Of a DNA stretch of 64,000 bases, positions 32,807 to 41,406 are shown piece by piece. Within the stretch, counting starts at the first letter, position 1. Each line of letters opens with the position of its first letter. Origin of the DNA: Terriglobia bacterium (GTDB lineage: Bacteria > Acidobacteriota > Terriglobia > Bryobacterales > Bryobacteraceae). The stretch lies in assembly GCA_020073145.1 (NCBI GenBank), contig JAIQFS010000012.1, positions 1 through 64,000 on the forward strand. Reading direction: 5' to 3'. The notes beneath the pieces were generated by a model. That model did not search any database. It was not told where the DNA came from and saw nothing but the letters and a program-made list of their open reading frames with translations. The position numbers and the translations under genes are program-made.

Positions 32807-33268
32807 ATGATCCGGCCGGTTGGCGTGTTGGCGTGCGTGGGTTCGCTGCTGCTCGCCATTCCCGCAGCGGCGCAAACTCTGCCGGACGGGCCTGGAAAGG
32901 AGTTGGTCCAGACCATCTGCACCGAGTGCCACGATCCGGCGCGCATTGTGGCGCAGCAGAAAACCAAAGCCGACTGGGCGGCCAAAGTCACGGAGATGCT
33001 GCAGGAAGCCCCGGACGTCACCGAGGCCGAACGCGCGACCATCGTGCAGTATCTCGCCGCGCAGTTTCCGGCGGCCGCGAAGATCAACGTCAACAAAGCT
33101 TCAGCCAAGGACCTCGAAAGCGCGCTGCAGCTTGCCGGCAAGGACGCGCAGGCGATTGTGCACTACCGCGAGGAAAAGGGCGATTTCCGGAATATCGAGG
33201 ATCTGAAGAAGGTCCCTGGGGTGGATGCGGCTCGGATTGAAGCGGCGAAAGCGCGCCTGGATTTCTAG
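32807..33268 (+). CDS. Exported cytochrome c / ComEA-type helix-hairpin-helix fusion
   Basis: A 153-residue protein with a signal peptide (MIRPVGVLACVGSLLLAIPAAAQ). Residues 25-85 are a small cytochrome domain with one haem site (VQTICTECHDPARIV, CxxCH) like those of quinohaemoprotein dehydrogenase alpha subunits. Residues 90-153 carry a ComEA-type HhH unit: INVNKASAKDLESAL, IVHYREEKGDFRNIEDLKKVPGVDAARIEAAKARLDF. The combination joins an electron carrier to a module usually used to bind DNA. Its stop overlaps the convergent gene's stop within CTAG. Confidence 0.88.
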   Translation: MIRPVGVLACVGSLLLAIPAAAQTLPDGPGKELVQTICTECHDPARIVAQQKTKADWAAKVTEMLQEAPDVTEAERATIVQYLAAQFPAAAKINVNKASAKDLESALQLAGKDAQAIVHYREEKGDFRNIEDLKKVPGVDAARIEAAKARLDF

Positions 33269-33885
33269 AGCGGCCTGCGGCGCACCGTTGGCCGCTTCAC
33301 GGGAGCCTGCGGAAACACGAACTCCGCCTCGAAACTCAGAGACTCAAACCGGGCGTGCTTGCCCTTGCCGACGTCCGCCAGTGGAATGGACTTGAGGGTT
33401 ACCGTCGCTGTGCCGAGCGGCGGCGGTTTGTATCCGGGTGTGCCGATGATCTCAGCGCCGTCCTTGCCGATGGCTGGCCGGCCGCCCGCCACGACCTCTA
33501 ATTCGTCGCACGCCTTCTTCTGATCGGAGGCATTTAGGACAAACGGAAATACCCTCTTTTTCAGCGGCGCGAGTTCGGAGGCCGGGAGATTCTCATTCTC
33601 TCCGGTGACGAACTCCCAGGCCAGAACCTCGTTGGGCGTGGGTCCGTGCAGGGGCGTGGCCACACAACGCTCGAAATGGTCCGACCTATCGGACGGTTCC
33701 ACGCTGAGGCTCCAGCCGAATCCCGTGGAATCCACGGATTTGATGGGTGACACGACGAAGAACAGCCCTGATCCGATTTCCTTGCGAAACGTCTGTTCCG
33801 CCGGAACCGAGCCCGAGATCCGGGCGGGTGGTTGAGCCAACACCGGCAGGGCGACGATGAGGGCAGAGACGAGGCGGAGAAACAT
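33265..33885 (-). CDS. Exported hypothetical protein
   Basis: A 206-residue protein. I prefer ATG 33885 because it opens a signal peptide (MFLRLVSALIVALPVLAQPPA); an ATG at 33918 is also in frame. The mature part is beta-rich (FFVVSPIKSVDSTGFGWSLSVEP, LAWEFVTGENENLPASELAPLKKRVFPFVLN, GTATVTLKSIPL, FESLSFEAEFVF) and ends in a Pro/Arg-rich tail. Two Cys (ERCVATP, KKACDEL) may form a disulphide. I recognise no family. Confidence 0.7.
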   Translation of the reverse strand: MFLRLVSALIVALPVLAQPPARISGSVPAEQTFRKEIGSGLFFVVSPIKSVDSTGFGWSLSVEPSDRSDHFERCVATPLHGPTPNEVLAWEFVTGENENLPASELAPLKKRVFPFVLNASDQKKACDELEVVAGGRPAIGKDGAEIIGTPGYKPPPLGTATVTLKSIPLADVGKGKHARFESLSFEAEFVFPQAPVKRPTVRRRPL

Positions 33886-33920
33886 GCTGCTTCTTTTCAG
33901 TCTCGCATGGGCCGGCACTG

Positions 33921-34706
33921 CTAGCGGCCGCCGGAAACGTCGAGAATCGCTCCGGTGACGTAAGAGGCTTCGGGCGAGAGCAGCCAGAGAATCGCGCGGC
34001 CGACTTCTTCAGGCGCGCCGCCGCGTTTCATCGGGACCGTGGACTTCAGGCGGTCGACCCTTTCGGGCTCGCCGCCGCGGGCGTGCATTTCCGTGTAGAT
34101 GAAGCCAGGCCGGACGGCGTTGACGCGGATTCCCTCTTCGGCGACTTCCTTGGCCAGCCCGAGCGTGAGGGTCTCGACCGCGCCCTTGGTCGCGGCGTAG
34201 TCGATGTACTCGCCGGGCGAGCCGATGAGGGCAGCGCGAGACGAGACATTCACGATGCCTCCGCCGGCGCCGCCATGGCGCGTGGACATGCGCCGCACCG
34301 CCTCGCGCGCGCACAGAAACGGTCCGATGGCGTTGGTGGCGAACAGGCGCTCGAGCCGGGCCGCATCCATGGCGTCCAGGCGCATTTGCGGCTCGAGGGT
34401 GGCTGCGTTGTTCACCAGGGCATCGAGATGGCCGAACTCACGGTCCACGGTTTCAAACAGGCGCACCACGTCGGCTTCCCGGCTGACGTCAGCTTGGAAG
34501 ACGGCGGCCTTCCCACCCTCCCGGCCAATGGCTTCCGCCACCTGCTCGGCCTCGTGCTGCCGGCGTAGAAAGGCGACCGCGACGGTGTAGCCCCGCTGCG
34601 CGGCAAGGCGCGCGGTGGCGGCCCCGATGCCACGGCTGCCACCGGTGACCAGCAGAACGGGTGGATCGGGGCGGGTCGGTGGCTGGGCCATGGGCGTACT
34701 CTTCAT
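33921..34706 (-). CDS. Short-chain dehydrogenase/reductase
   Basis: A 261-residue NAD(P)-dependent oxidoreductase of the classical SDR type. Visible are the cofactor motif VTGGSRGIGAATARLAA, LVNNAATLEP, catalytic Ser (IVNVSSRAALIG), catalytic Tyr/Lys (YAATKGAVE) and VNAVRPGFIYTEM. The C-terminus (SPEASYVTGAILDVSGGR) is also typical. The start could be ATG 34706 or 34691, and neither has a strong ribosome site. The substrate is unknown. The downstream exported protein lies 35 bases away, so a shared transcript is possible. Confidence 0.93.
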   Translation of the reverse strand: MKSTPMAQPPTRPDPPVLLVTGGSRGIGAATARLAAQRGYTVAVAFLRRQHEAEQVAEAIGREGGKAAVFQADVSREADVVRLFETVDREFGHLDALVNNAATLEPQMRLDAMDAARLERLFATNAIGPFLCAREAVRRMSTRHGGAGGGIVNVSSRAALIGSPGEYIDYAATKGAVETLTLGLAKEVAEEGIRVNAVRPGFIYTEMHARGGEPERVDRLKSTVPMKRGGAPEEVGRAILWLLSPEASYVTGAILDVSGGR

Positions 34707-34769
34707 GGTACGCGGGTTTGGTTCCTTACCCCAGGCGCGGTCGGAAGCCCGGCGGGATGTCCGCCGCGG

Positions 34770-35489
34770 TCAGAACTTGTAACCGAAGCCGAACGAGATC
34801 ACGGGGTAGTACCGGAAGAAGTCGAGGCTCTTGTTGATCTTGTTCTGCTCGTTCTGAACATCGGACTGCAGACCGGGAACCGCGGAAACGGCAACTGGGG
34901 TACAGGGAGATGCGATCACCGGGTTACACACGCTTCCGCTTAAGTTGAGGGTAGCCTTCGGGGGGCGCTGGAAGACCGCGCCGACTTCAAAGTTAACGGT
35001 GAAATGCCGCTTACTGCGCGGGAGTAAATTGCCGACTCCGATCAGCACCATGGGCGAAGCCGTGCCGAGATTGACGGCGCCGTTTCCGATGACCGGGTTG
35101 GTGGGGGCGCTGGTGTAACTGGTGCCGCCCAAGGAGAACTGCTGGCCGCTTGGGACCGCGGCGGTGGCGATTCCCTTATTGCCGTTGTAGGCCAGCAGGC
35201 CAGGGCTGACGTGAAAGCCCCCGAACAGATACTGGTCGTAGAGGATTTCGAACGAACGCAGTTGCAGGTCGCCGTTGTAATTAATTCCATCTTTGGTGAA
35301 GTCGCGGCTATAGGTAAAGTAGTTGAACCCGACGCGGACGTTCGATTTGCGGGTGACCGCCGTCGACGCTTGAATGCCGGCGCCCAAAGTGGACATATCG
35401 ACGCCGATCCCGAAGTGAGGGAGGTCGGACTGAGCAAACCCGGCGGTGCAAACGAGCAGCGGGGTCAAGACAAGAGATACATGGCGCAC
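34770..35489 (-). CDS. Outer-membrane beta-barrel-like protein
   Basis: A 239-residue protein starting at GTG 35489, with GGAG about 10 bases upstream. A signal peptide ends TAGFAQS. The mature part alternates amphipathic strands (HFGIGVDMSTLGAGIQAST, NVRVGFNYFTYSRDF, SFEILYDQYLFGGFHVSPGLLAYNG, HFTVNFEVGAVFQRP) and ends VISFGFGYKF with a terminal Phe, the usual outer-membrane insertion signal. It is likely an 8- to 10-strand barrel of unknown role. An 18-base near-palindrome lies just upstream. Confidence 0.8.
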   Translation of the reverse strand: MRHVSLVLTPLLVCTAGFAQSDLPHFGIGVDMSTLGAGIQASTAVTRKSNVRVGFNYFTYSRDFTKDGINYNGDLQLRSFEILYDQYLFGGFHVSPGLLAYNGNKGIATAAVPSGQQFSLGGTSYTSAPTNPVIGNGAVNLGTASPMVLIGVGNLLPRSKRHFTVNFEVGAVFQRPPKATLNLSGSVCNPVIASPCTPVAVSAVPGLQSDVQNEQNKINKSLDFFRYYPVISFGFGYKF

Positions 35490-35507
35490 TTTCGTTTTTC
35501 TCCAATT

Positions 35508-35525
35508 CAGATATTTAAGTATCTG
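35508..35525. promoter_or_regulatory. 18-base near-palindrome upstream of the outer-membrane protein gene
   Basis: CAGATATTTAAGTATCTG matches its own reverse complement at 16 of 18 positions, and lies 19-36 bases upstream of the GTG at 35489. On the minus strand it contains GATACT, a plausible -10, so a protein bound here would block transcription. A hairpin in the mRNA leader is the alternative. Confidence 0.5.
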
Positions 35526-35649
35526 AGACAGCCTGAAATTCTAGTCTAAATGGGGATTTCTAATCCGAGCGAGAAGTTATTGAGATCGCTATCTTTAGGC
35601 AGGGAGCTGCTACTGTCTGTGGGAGGCGCGGGCGGGCAGTGCCAGGGAC

Positions 35650-37095
35650 TTACGTCCACAGTTTGGGAATGAGTTTGCCGCCGGTGACGGTGGGGCGCTC
35701 GGCGCGGCCGTTGTGCTGATAGGTGACGCGGAGATGGTCCAGACCCAGCAGGTACAAGATGGAGGCGTGGACGTCCCAAACGTGGTGCGGCTCGTCGACG
35801 GCGCGCAGGCCGATCTCGTCGGTGGTGCCGATGGTCTGTCCGCCTTTGACGCCGCCGCCGGCCATCCACATGGTAAAGCCCCAGGGATTGTGGTCGCGGC
35901 CGTATCGCTCCGGCGGCGCGCCGGCGCCGATTTGCGCGAACGGGGTGCGGCCGAATTCGCCGCCCCACACCACCAGCGTGTCTTTCAGCAGGCCGCGGGC
36001 CTTCAGATCCTTTAAGAGGCCGGCTACCGGTTTATCCATGGAGCGGCAATTCTGGGTGTGGTTATTGATCAGGTCGCTGTGGGCGTCCCAGCGCGAGCCG
36101 GAGCCGCTGTACACTTCGACGAAGCGCACGCCGCGCTCCACCAGGCGGCGCGCCAGCAGGCAGTTGGAGCCATAGGCTGAGGTTTCCGGCTCATCCATGC
36201 CGTAGAGCTTCTTGGTGGCGTCGCTTTCCTGGGAGAGGTCGACAGCCTCGGGCGCGGCCGACTGCATCTGATAGGCCAGTTCGTAGGATCGGGTGCGGGC
36301 GTCGAGCTCGGTATCGTCCTCCTTGTCGCGCGAGAAGCGTTCGTTCAGCTGGCGGAGAAAATCGAGCTTGCTGCGTTCCTGAGCATCGGTAGTGCCCACC
36401 GGCGGCTTCAGATTCAGGATCGGGGTATCGCCCTGGCGGAACAACGTGCCCTGGAACGTGGCGGGCAGGAAGCCGGAACTGTAGTTCTGCACGCCGCCGA
36501 GGATTTCTTTGTCGTCCTGCATCACGACAAACGAAGGAAGGTCGCGCCGCGCGCTGCCCAAGCCGTACATCACCCACGCTCCGAGCGAAGGGCGGCCGGC
36601 CAGAATGGTGCCCGTGTTCATCTGGCACACGCCGCCGACGTGATTGACGGCGTCGGACTGGCAGGAGCGGATCACCGCTATGTCATCCACCATCTCCGCG
36701 ATGTTGGGCAGCCACTCGGACACCCAGAGGCCGCTCTGGCCGTGCTGCCGGAAGGGACGCCGGGCAGGGAGCAGTCCATCGCTCGGCCTGGCGCCCTGTG
36801 CCGTAATCAAGTTGTCCGTATGGAACGAAGGCGGAACCGGCTGGCCGGCCAGTCTTTCCAACTCGGGTTTGGGATCGAACAAATCCACCTGGCTGGGGCC
36901 GCCTTCCATGAAGCACCAGATGACGTTCTTGGCCTTGGGCGGAAACTGCGGCGGCTTGGGCGCGAGCGGATCGGCCGACGCGGCGAATCCGTCTTCGGCC
37001 AACATGCTGGCGAGCGCGATACCGGCCAATCCACTGCCGGCGCGCGTGAAGAACTCGCGGCGGTTGGAAACTCCCCAATGATGGTTGACGCGCAT
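35650..37095 (-). CDS. DUF1501 family protein, Tat-exported
   Basis: A 481-residue protein with a twin-arginine-type leader (NRREFFTRAGSGLAGIALASML). The sulphatase-like alkaline-phosphatase fold of DUF1501 is visible: NVIWCFMEGGPSQVDLFDPKPELERLAGQPVPPSF, SHVG-type NHVGGVCQMNTG, PSLGAWVMYGLGS, VVWGGEFGRTPFAQ, GRDHNPWGFTMWMAGGGVKGGQTIGTTDEIG, HVWDVHASILYLLGLDH. It begins 10 bases after the DUF1549/1553 gene with GAGGA upstream. The pair is very common in Planctomycetes and Solibacter-like bacteria and is thought to take part in degradation of complex organics, unproven. Confidence 0.95.
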   Translation of the reverse strand: MRVNHHWGVSNRREFFTRAGSGLAGIALASMLAEDGFAASADPLAPKPPQFPPKAKNVIWCFMEGGPSQVDLFDPKPELERLAGQPVPPSFHTDNLITAQGARPSDGLLPARRPFRQHGQSGLWVSEWLPNIAEMVDDIAVIRSCQSDAVNHVGGVCQMNTGTILAGRPSLGAWVMYGLGSARRDLPSFVVMQDDKEILGGVQNYSSGFLPATFQGTLFRQGDTPILNLKPPVGTTDAQERSKLDFLRQLNERFSRDKEDDTELDARTRSYELAYQMQSAAPEAVDLSQESDATKKLYGMDEPETSAYGSNCLLARRLVERGVRFVEVYSGSGSRWDAHSDLINNHTQNCRSMDKPVAGLLKDLKARGLLKDTLVVWGGEFGRTPFAQIGAGAPPERYGRDHNPWGFTMWMAGGGVKGGQTIGTTDEIGLRAVDEPHHVWDVHASILYLLGLDHLRVTYQHNGRAERPTVTGGKLIPKLWT

Positions 37096-37105
37096 GGTTC
37101 GATCC

Positions 37106-39379
37106 TCAGTTGATGTACAGAAACTCGTTGGAGTCGAGCAGCATTTGGGACAAATCGACGAACGCCGCGGCGCGCGCCGGGTTGATTCCCGGGGGAACGT
37201 TGGCGGGCATGGGAGGCTTGGCCTGGTCGCCGCCGGCCAGGCGCTCCTGCATCATCGGCATCTGCCGGGCCAGGAAATCGGCCGCCATCTTCTGCTCTTC
37301 CGGGGTAGCGGCGCGCCCATAGGCGAGGCGGAACGCGCGGTCCACCTGGGCCTCCGGCGTCAGGCCGCTGTCGTTCAACACGCGGCCGGCAAAGTTTTGG
37401 GCCCAGTCGATGATGAGATCGTTGTTCAGCAAGTCGAGAGACTGCGGCGCGGTCACCGTGTTTTTGCGGAAGTCGCAGCTCTCGAACGTGTTGGCCGAAT
37501 CGAATTCCTGCAGCATGGGATAGCGCAGGTTGCGGCGCACAAAAATGTAGACGCTGCGGCGATTGATGTTCGAAGGATCTTTCTCCTGCCGCCAGCCGCC
37601 CGCCGCGGCGGTGGCCGAGAGGCCGGTCACCACGCCCGGAGGAAGCGGGGGGAAAACGCCGGGGCCGCCCATCTTGGGGTTCAGCAGGCCGGAGACGTCC
37701 AGCATGGAGTCGCGGACGGCTTCGGCTTCCATCCGATGGCGCTGATAACGCCACATCAGGTTGTCGTCCGGATCGGCCTCGGCCGCCACTTCATTGAAAG
37801 CGGAAGACTGCTGATAGACGTTGGACGTCAAGATGAGACGATGCAGCTTCTTCATGCTCCAGCCGTTCTCGACGAAGTAGGAAGCCAGATAGTCGAGCAG
37901 CTCCGGATGCGTGGGCCGCGCGCCCATCAGCCCGAAATCGCCCGGGGTAGCGACAATGCCGCGGCCGAAGTGGTAGTGCCAGATGCGATTCACCATGACC
38001 CGCGCGGGCAGCGGGTTTTTCGGATCGGTCAGCCAGGCGGCCAGAGCGCTGCGCCGGCCGGTGGAATTCACGCCCGCGGGCGGCGTGATCTTGGCGTCGG
38101 CGGGATCGAGGATCGAGAGGAATCCCGGCTGCACTTCGTCACCTCTGGCATCCAGGCTGCCGCCGTGCAAGATGTAGGTGGGCGGCGCGTTGGGTCCCAG
38201 GTCGATCATGAACTGGCCTTCCGGCAGTGGGGCGGGCCGGATCGAATCGAAGGCGGCCAGTTGCTTCTTCAGCTCCTGGTAGCGTTTGCCGTTTTCGCCC
38301 TTGAGGCCGCGCAGCGTACGGGCGTCGGGCTCCTCGTCGAAGGTGATGCGCGGCTCGGCAGTGTGATACATCATGGCCTGCATCGGATTGCGCTGGGCCG
38401 GATCCATCAGGATGGCTTGCTGCACGTCGGCCTCGAAGGTCTTGATGCCGCTCTCGATCTTGGAAGCGCGTAACGGCTGCACCAGTTTCGCCATCTCGGC
38501 GCGAATGTCCTTGGTCTTCTCCTCCCAGGCGGCCTTCTGTTCCTGGTATTTCTGGCGCTCCGCGGGATCTTTCAGGGGCAGCGGTCCGTCGCCGAAGCTG
38601 GTGTTGGCGAAGAAAGCCTGCAAGCGGTAGTAGTCCTTGGTCAGGATGGGATCGAACTTGTGGTCGTGGCAGCGCGCGCACCCAAAGGTGAGACCCAGGA
38701 AGGCGACGCCGGTGACCGTAGTCATGTCGTCCAAGGTTTCCTGGCGTCGTGTGTACAAGGCCGCGGCGTTGGTCTCGTCGATCCAGTGGCGGTTGAATCC
38801 CATGGCCACCAGCGCTTCGGGATCGTTGGGGTACAGCTCGTCACCGGCGATCTGCTCTTTGACAAAGCGGTCGTAGGGCTTGTCGTCGTTAAAGGCCTTG
38901 ATCACGTAATCGCGATACCGCCAGATGTTGGGCCGAGTCTCATCGGCCTTGAAGCCGTTGCTGTCGGCGTACCGGGCCACATCCAGCCAGTGGCGTCCCC
39001 AGCGTTCGCCGTAAGCCGGAGAGGCGAGCAGGCGGTCCACCACCTTGTCCCAGGCGTTGGAGGAGTGGTCATTCAAGAATTGCTGGATCTCGTCTGGGGT
39101 GGGCGGAAGCCCGGTCATATCGACCGTGGCGCGGCGCAGCAGCGTCAATTTGTCGGCGCGCGCATTGGGCTGGAGGTTCTTGGCGTCCAACCTGGCGAGG
39201 ATGAAGGCGTCGATGGGGTTAGCCGCGGCCTTCGGATTCTTGACGGCAGGCACGGCCGGCTTGGCGATTGGGCGGAAGGCCCAGAAATTTTTCTGAGCGG
39301 GGGAGAACGTGTGAGTTTCGGCGGCGAACAGAACCCAGGCCGAAAGAGATACGCCCAGCAGCGCGGACAGGTAGCGCAT
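37106..39379 (-). CDS. DUF1549/DUF1553 family protein, exported
   Basis: A 757-residue exported protein, partner of DUF1501. A signal peptide (MRYLSALLGVSLSAWVLFA) is followed by DUF1549 (IDAFILARLDAKNLQPN, LLRRATVDMTGLPPTPDE, YGERWGRHWLDVARYADSNGF, GVAFLGLTFGCARCHDHKFDPI). The CARCHDH in this domain has a CxxCH haem-attachment form. A coiled segment comes next, then DUF1553 (ALAAWLTDPKNPLPARVMVNRIWHYHFGRGIVATPGDFG, LHRLILTSNVYQQSS, DPDDNLMWRYQRHRMEAEAVRDSML, LAYGRAATPEEQ, LDSNEFLYIN). GGAGG lies 4 bases before the ATG. It is the first gene of the pair. Confidence 0.95.
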   Translation of the reverse strand: MRYLSALLGVSLSAWVLFAAETHTFSPAQKNFWAFRPIAKPAVPAVKNPKAAANPIDAFILARLDAKNLQPNARADKLTLLRRATVDMTGLPPTPDEIQQFLNDHSSNAWDKVVDRLLASPAYGERWGRHWLDVARYADSNGFKADETRPNIWRYRDYVIKAFNDDKPYDRFVKEQIAGDELYPNDPEALVAMGFNRHWIDETNAAALYTRRQETLDDMTTVTGVAFLGLTFGCARCHDHKFDPILTKDYYRLQAFFANTSFGDGPLPLKDPAERQKYQEQKAAWEEKTKDIRAEMAKLVQPLRASKIESGIKTFEADVQQAILMDPAQRNPMQAMMYHTAEPRITFDEEPDARTLRGLKGENGKRYQELKKQLAAFDSIRPAPLPEGQFMIDLGPNAPPTYILHGGSLDARGDEVQPGFLSILDPADAKITPPAGVNSTGRRSALAAWLTDPKNPLPARVMVNRIWHYHFGRGIVATPGDFGLMGARPTHPELLDYLASYFVENGWSMKKLHRLILTSNVYQQSSAFNEVAAEADPDDNLMWRYQRHRMEAEAVRDSMLDVSGLLNPKMGGPGVFPPLPPGVVTGLSATAAAGGWRQEKDPSNINRRSVYIFVRRNLRYPMLQEFDSANTFESCDFRKNTVTAPQSLDLLNNDLIIDWAQNFAGRVLNDSGLTPEAQVDRAFRLAYGRAATPEEQKMAADFLARQMPMMQERLAGGDQAKPPMPANVPPGINPARAAAFVDLSQMLLDSNEFLYIN

Positions 39380-39475
39380 CGAGCCTCCAGTGCTTCGGGA
39401 AGCTTATCATTCTAAAGGGCTGGCGTCAATGCTAAACGTACTATCGGTGATTCATGAGAGGGCTTGCAGGGTTCG

Positions 39476-40363
39476 TCAGATCTTCTCGCTCAGAAAAGAC
39501 TGCACGATTCGGATGTAATCCTCCGGCGCCTCCAGGTGGGGATAGTGCCCGAGCCCCGGCATCACCACGATCCGGACGTTCGGAAGGGTGTCTTTCAACT
39601 GCTGCTGGGTGGCCCGCGGGACGATGTTGCTGGCGCCTCCCAGGACGTACAGCGTGGGGCACCGGATCTGCCGGACGAACCGCCACAATTCCGTGGGCAC
39701 GAATCCTTTGACCAGGTTGGGATCGCGTTTCCATACAATGCGCCCGTCGTCGCGTTTCTTGGTCCCGAAATGGGCGTAGTTGCGCTGGAGGGTGTCGGAG
39801 ACCGGCCCGCCATTCCGCTCCAGCGACGCGACCAGTTCGTCCTCCGAGGCCCAGCCGCTGGCTTCCTGCGCGACGCGGCGCGCGAACCCGGAGGCAATCT
39901 CGTTGGTCCGTTCCGGCCCGACGTCTTCCACAATCAGACGCGACACGCGCTCCGGGTGCAGTCCCGCGTAGACCTGAACCACGCGGCCGCCGGTCGAGTT
40001 CCCCAACAGCAACAGTCCCCGCAGGTTGAGTTGTTCCACCAGCCCCTCGACATCCTTTACATAGTCCTCGACCAGGTACGCGCCTTCCGGGGACCAAGAC
40101 GAATCCCCGTGGCCGCGCATATCCATCGCGATGACGTGATACTGATCGCGAAAGCGAGGCGCGATATGGTCGAAGCTGTGCGCGACGCGCCCGATGCCGT
40201 GCAGCATCAGGAACGGCGGTTTGCCATCGCCGCCCCAATCCAGGTAGTGGATCCGCAGGCCGTTCACCGTGACGAACCGGTCCTGATACCCGGGGCCCGA
40301 ACTCTGTGCGGCCAGATCGGCGGCCAGGAACAGGCAGGCGGCAGCGAGGCAGGTGCGGATCAT
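39476..40363 (-). CDS. Exported alpha/beta hydrolase
   Basis: A 295-residue protein starting at ATG 40363, with a signal peptide (MIRTCLAAACLFLAADLAAQ). Alpha/beta hydrolase features: oxyanion region LMLHGIGRVAHSFD, AMDMRGHGDSSW, nucleophile elbow LLGNSTGGRVVQ, acid region YVLGGASNIVP, and catalytic His GLGHYPHLEAP. The substrate is unknown; the family includes esterases, lactonases and C-C hydrolases. TAGACT (40376-40371 on the minus strand) ends 7 bases before the ATG and there is no Shine-Dalgarno, so the mRNA may be leaderless. Confidence 0.9.
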   Translation of the reverse strand: MIRTCLAAACLFLAADLAAQSSGPGYQDRFVTVNGLRIHYLDWGGDGKPPFLMLHGIGRVAHSFDHIAPRFRDQYHVIAMDMRGHGDSSWSPEGAYLVEDYVKDVEGLVEQLNLRGLLLLGNSTGGRVVQVYAGLHPERVSRLIVEDVGPERTNEIASGFARRVAQEASGWASEDELVASLERNGGPVSDTLQRNYAHFGTKKRDDGRIVWKRDPNLVKGFVPTELWRFVRQIRCPTLYVLGGASNIVPRATQQQLKDTLPNVRIVVMPGLGHYPHLEAPEDYIRIVQSFLSEKI

Positions 40364-40370
40364 GGCCAAG

Positions 40371-40376
40371 AGTCTA
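40371..40376 (-). promoter_or_regulatory. -10 element TAGACT for the alpha/beta hydrolase
   Basis: TAGACT reads on the minus strand, 7 bases before ATG 40363, with no ribosome site in between. It is one of several such close-set elements in the window. Confidence 0.4.
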
Positions 40377-40395
40377 TCGGCGCGGCCGGAGCCCG

Positions 40396-41364
40396 TCAAG
40401 CACGGTGAGTCTGGCGACGACCCGTTCTTCTGGCCCACCATACGGTAGCCACCGGCACCGAGAGAGCCGTGACGATGACGCTGGCCGCCACGAGCACGGT
40501 GGCCGGTGCGGCCGCGGCTGCATAGGCTGGGTTGGCGGCGGCGATTAAAGCCGGAACCGCGGCTGCGTTGCCGGCCGTGGAAGCGGCGGCCACGCCGGCG
40601 GTGCCCGTTCCGCCGACGAGCCGGTCGGCGATCAAAAGCGCGATGCCGGACACCGCCACCACCCCGAGACCGAGAAGGACGCCGAGCAGGCCGGCCCGCC
40701 AAACCTGGTGCAAGTCGAGCGAAGCGCCCAAGGCCAGCGCGAAAAACGGAACCATGACGGGCACGGCGCGGCCGAGAAACTCACTCAGGTCGTGATCGAG
40801 ATTGCCCAAAACGATGCCGATGGTGAGCGGCAGAATCGCGCCGACCAGAGTCTGCCAGGGGAAAGCCGAGAGGCCGGCGATTCCCAGACTGGCCATGGTC
40901 AGAAATGGTCCGGATTCCAGAGACATCAACGAATACGCTCCGACTTCCTCGGGGCGGCCGAACTGCTGCATGAGCGCCATGTAGAGGCCGCCGTTGGTGT
41001 CGTTGATGGCCGCGACCACGGCCAGGGTCGAGAAACCCGTGAGCCACCCCTGGGCCACCGGCCGTTCCCCCAGGATGCGACCGACCAGCAGGGACGCCGC
41101 GATGCCAAGGGCGATTTTGGTGGCGAGCAGCGCGCCTCCCCGACGCAAGACTTGCGGCAGCGATTTGAGCCGGATGGTGGCGCCGAGACAGAGGAAGAAT
41201 ACCGCCAGGATCGGTAACGCCCCGGTGAGCAGCGCACCCGTAAACGAACCGAAGAATGTGGCGAGACGGGGAGCGAAGGTGGCGAGCACGGCCCCGCAGC
41301 CCAGGGGCACGATCATCATCCCGCCGGGGATGCGTTCGACGGTCCGTCGGATTCCAATCTGCAT
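40396..41364 (-). CDS. kdgT: 2-keto-3-deoxygluconate permease
   Basis: A 322-residue membrane protein with about ten helices. It matches the KdgT family, proton symporters for 2-keto-3-deoxygluconate from pectin breakdown: [88 protein letters not shown], and [23 protein letters not shown]. Its length equals that of the family. No KDG kinase or aldolase gene is adjacent, so the pathway context lies elsewhere. The 31 bases to the next gene allow co-transcription with the hydrolase. Confidence 0.93.
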   Translation of the reverse strand: MQIGIRRTVERIPGGMMIVPLGCGAVLATFAPRLATFFGSFTGALLTGALPILAVFFLCLGATIRLKSLPQVLRRGGALLATKIALGIAASLLVGRILGERPVAQGWLTGFSTLAVVAAINDTNGGLYMALMQQFGRPEEVGAYSLMSLESGPFLTMASLGIAGLSAFPWQTLVGAILPLTIGIVLGNLDHDLSEFLGRAVPVMVPFFALALGASLDLHQVWRAGLLGVLLGLGVVAVSGIALLIADRLVGGTGTAGVAAASTAGNAAAVPALIAAANPAYAAAAAPATVLVAASVIVTALSVPVATVWWARRTGRRQTHRA

Positions 41365-41406
41365 AGGCCCCGAAGCCGCCGAATTGCTGCTACGGCGCTT
41401 GGCAGG

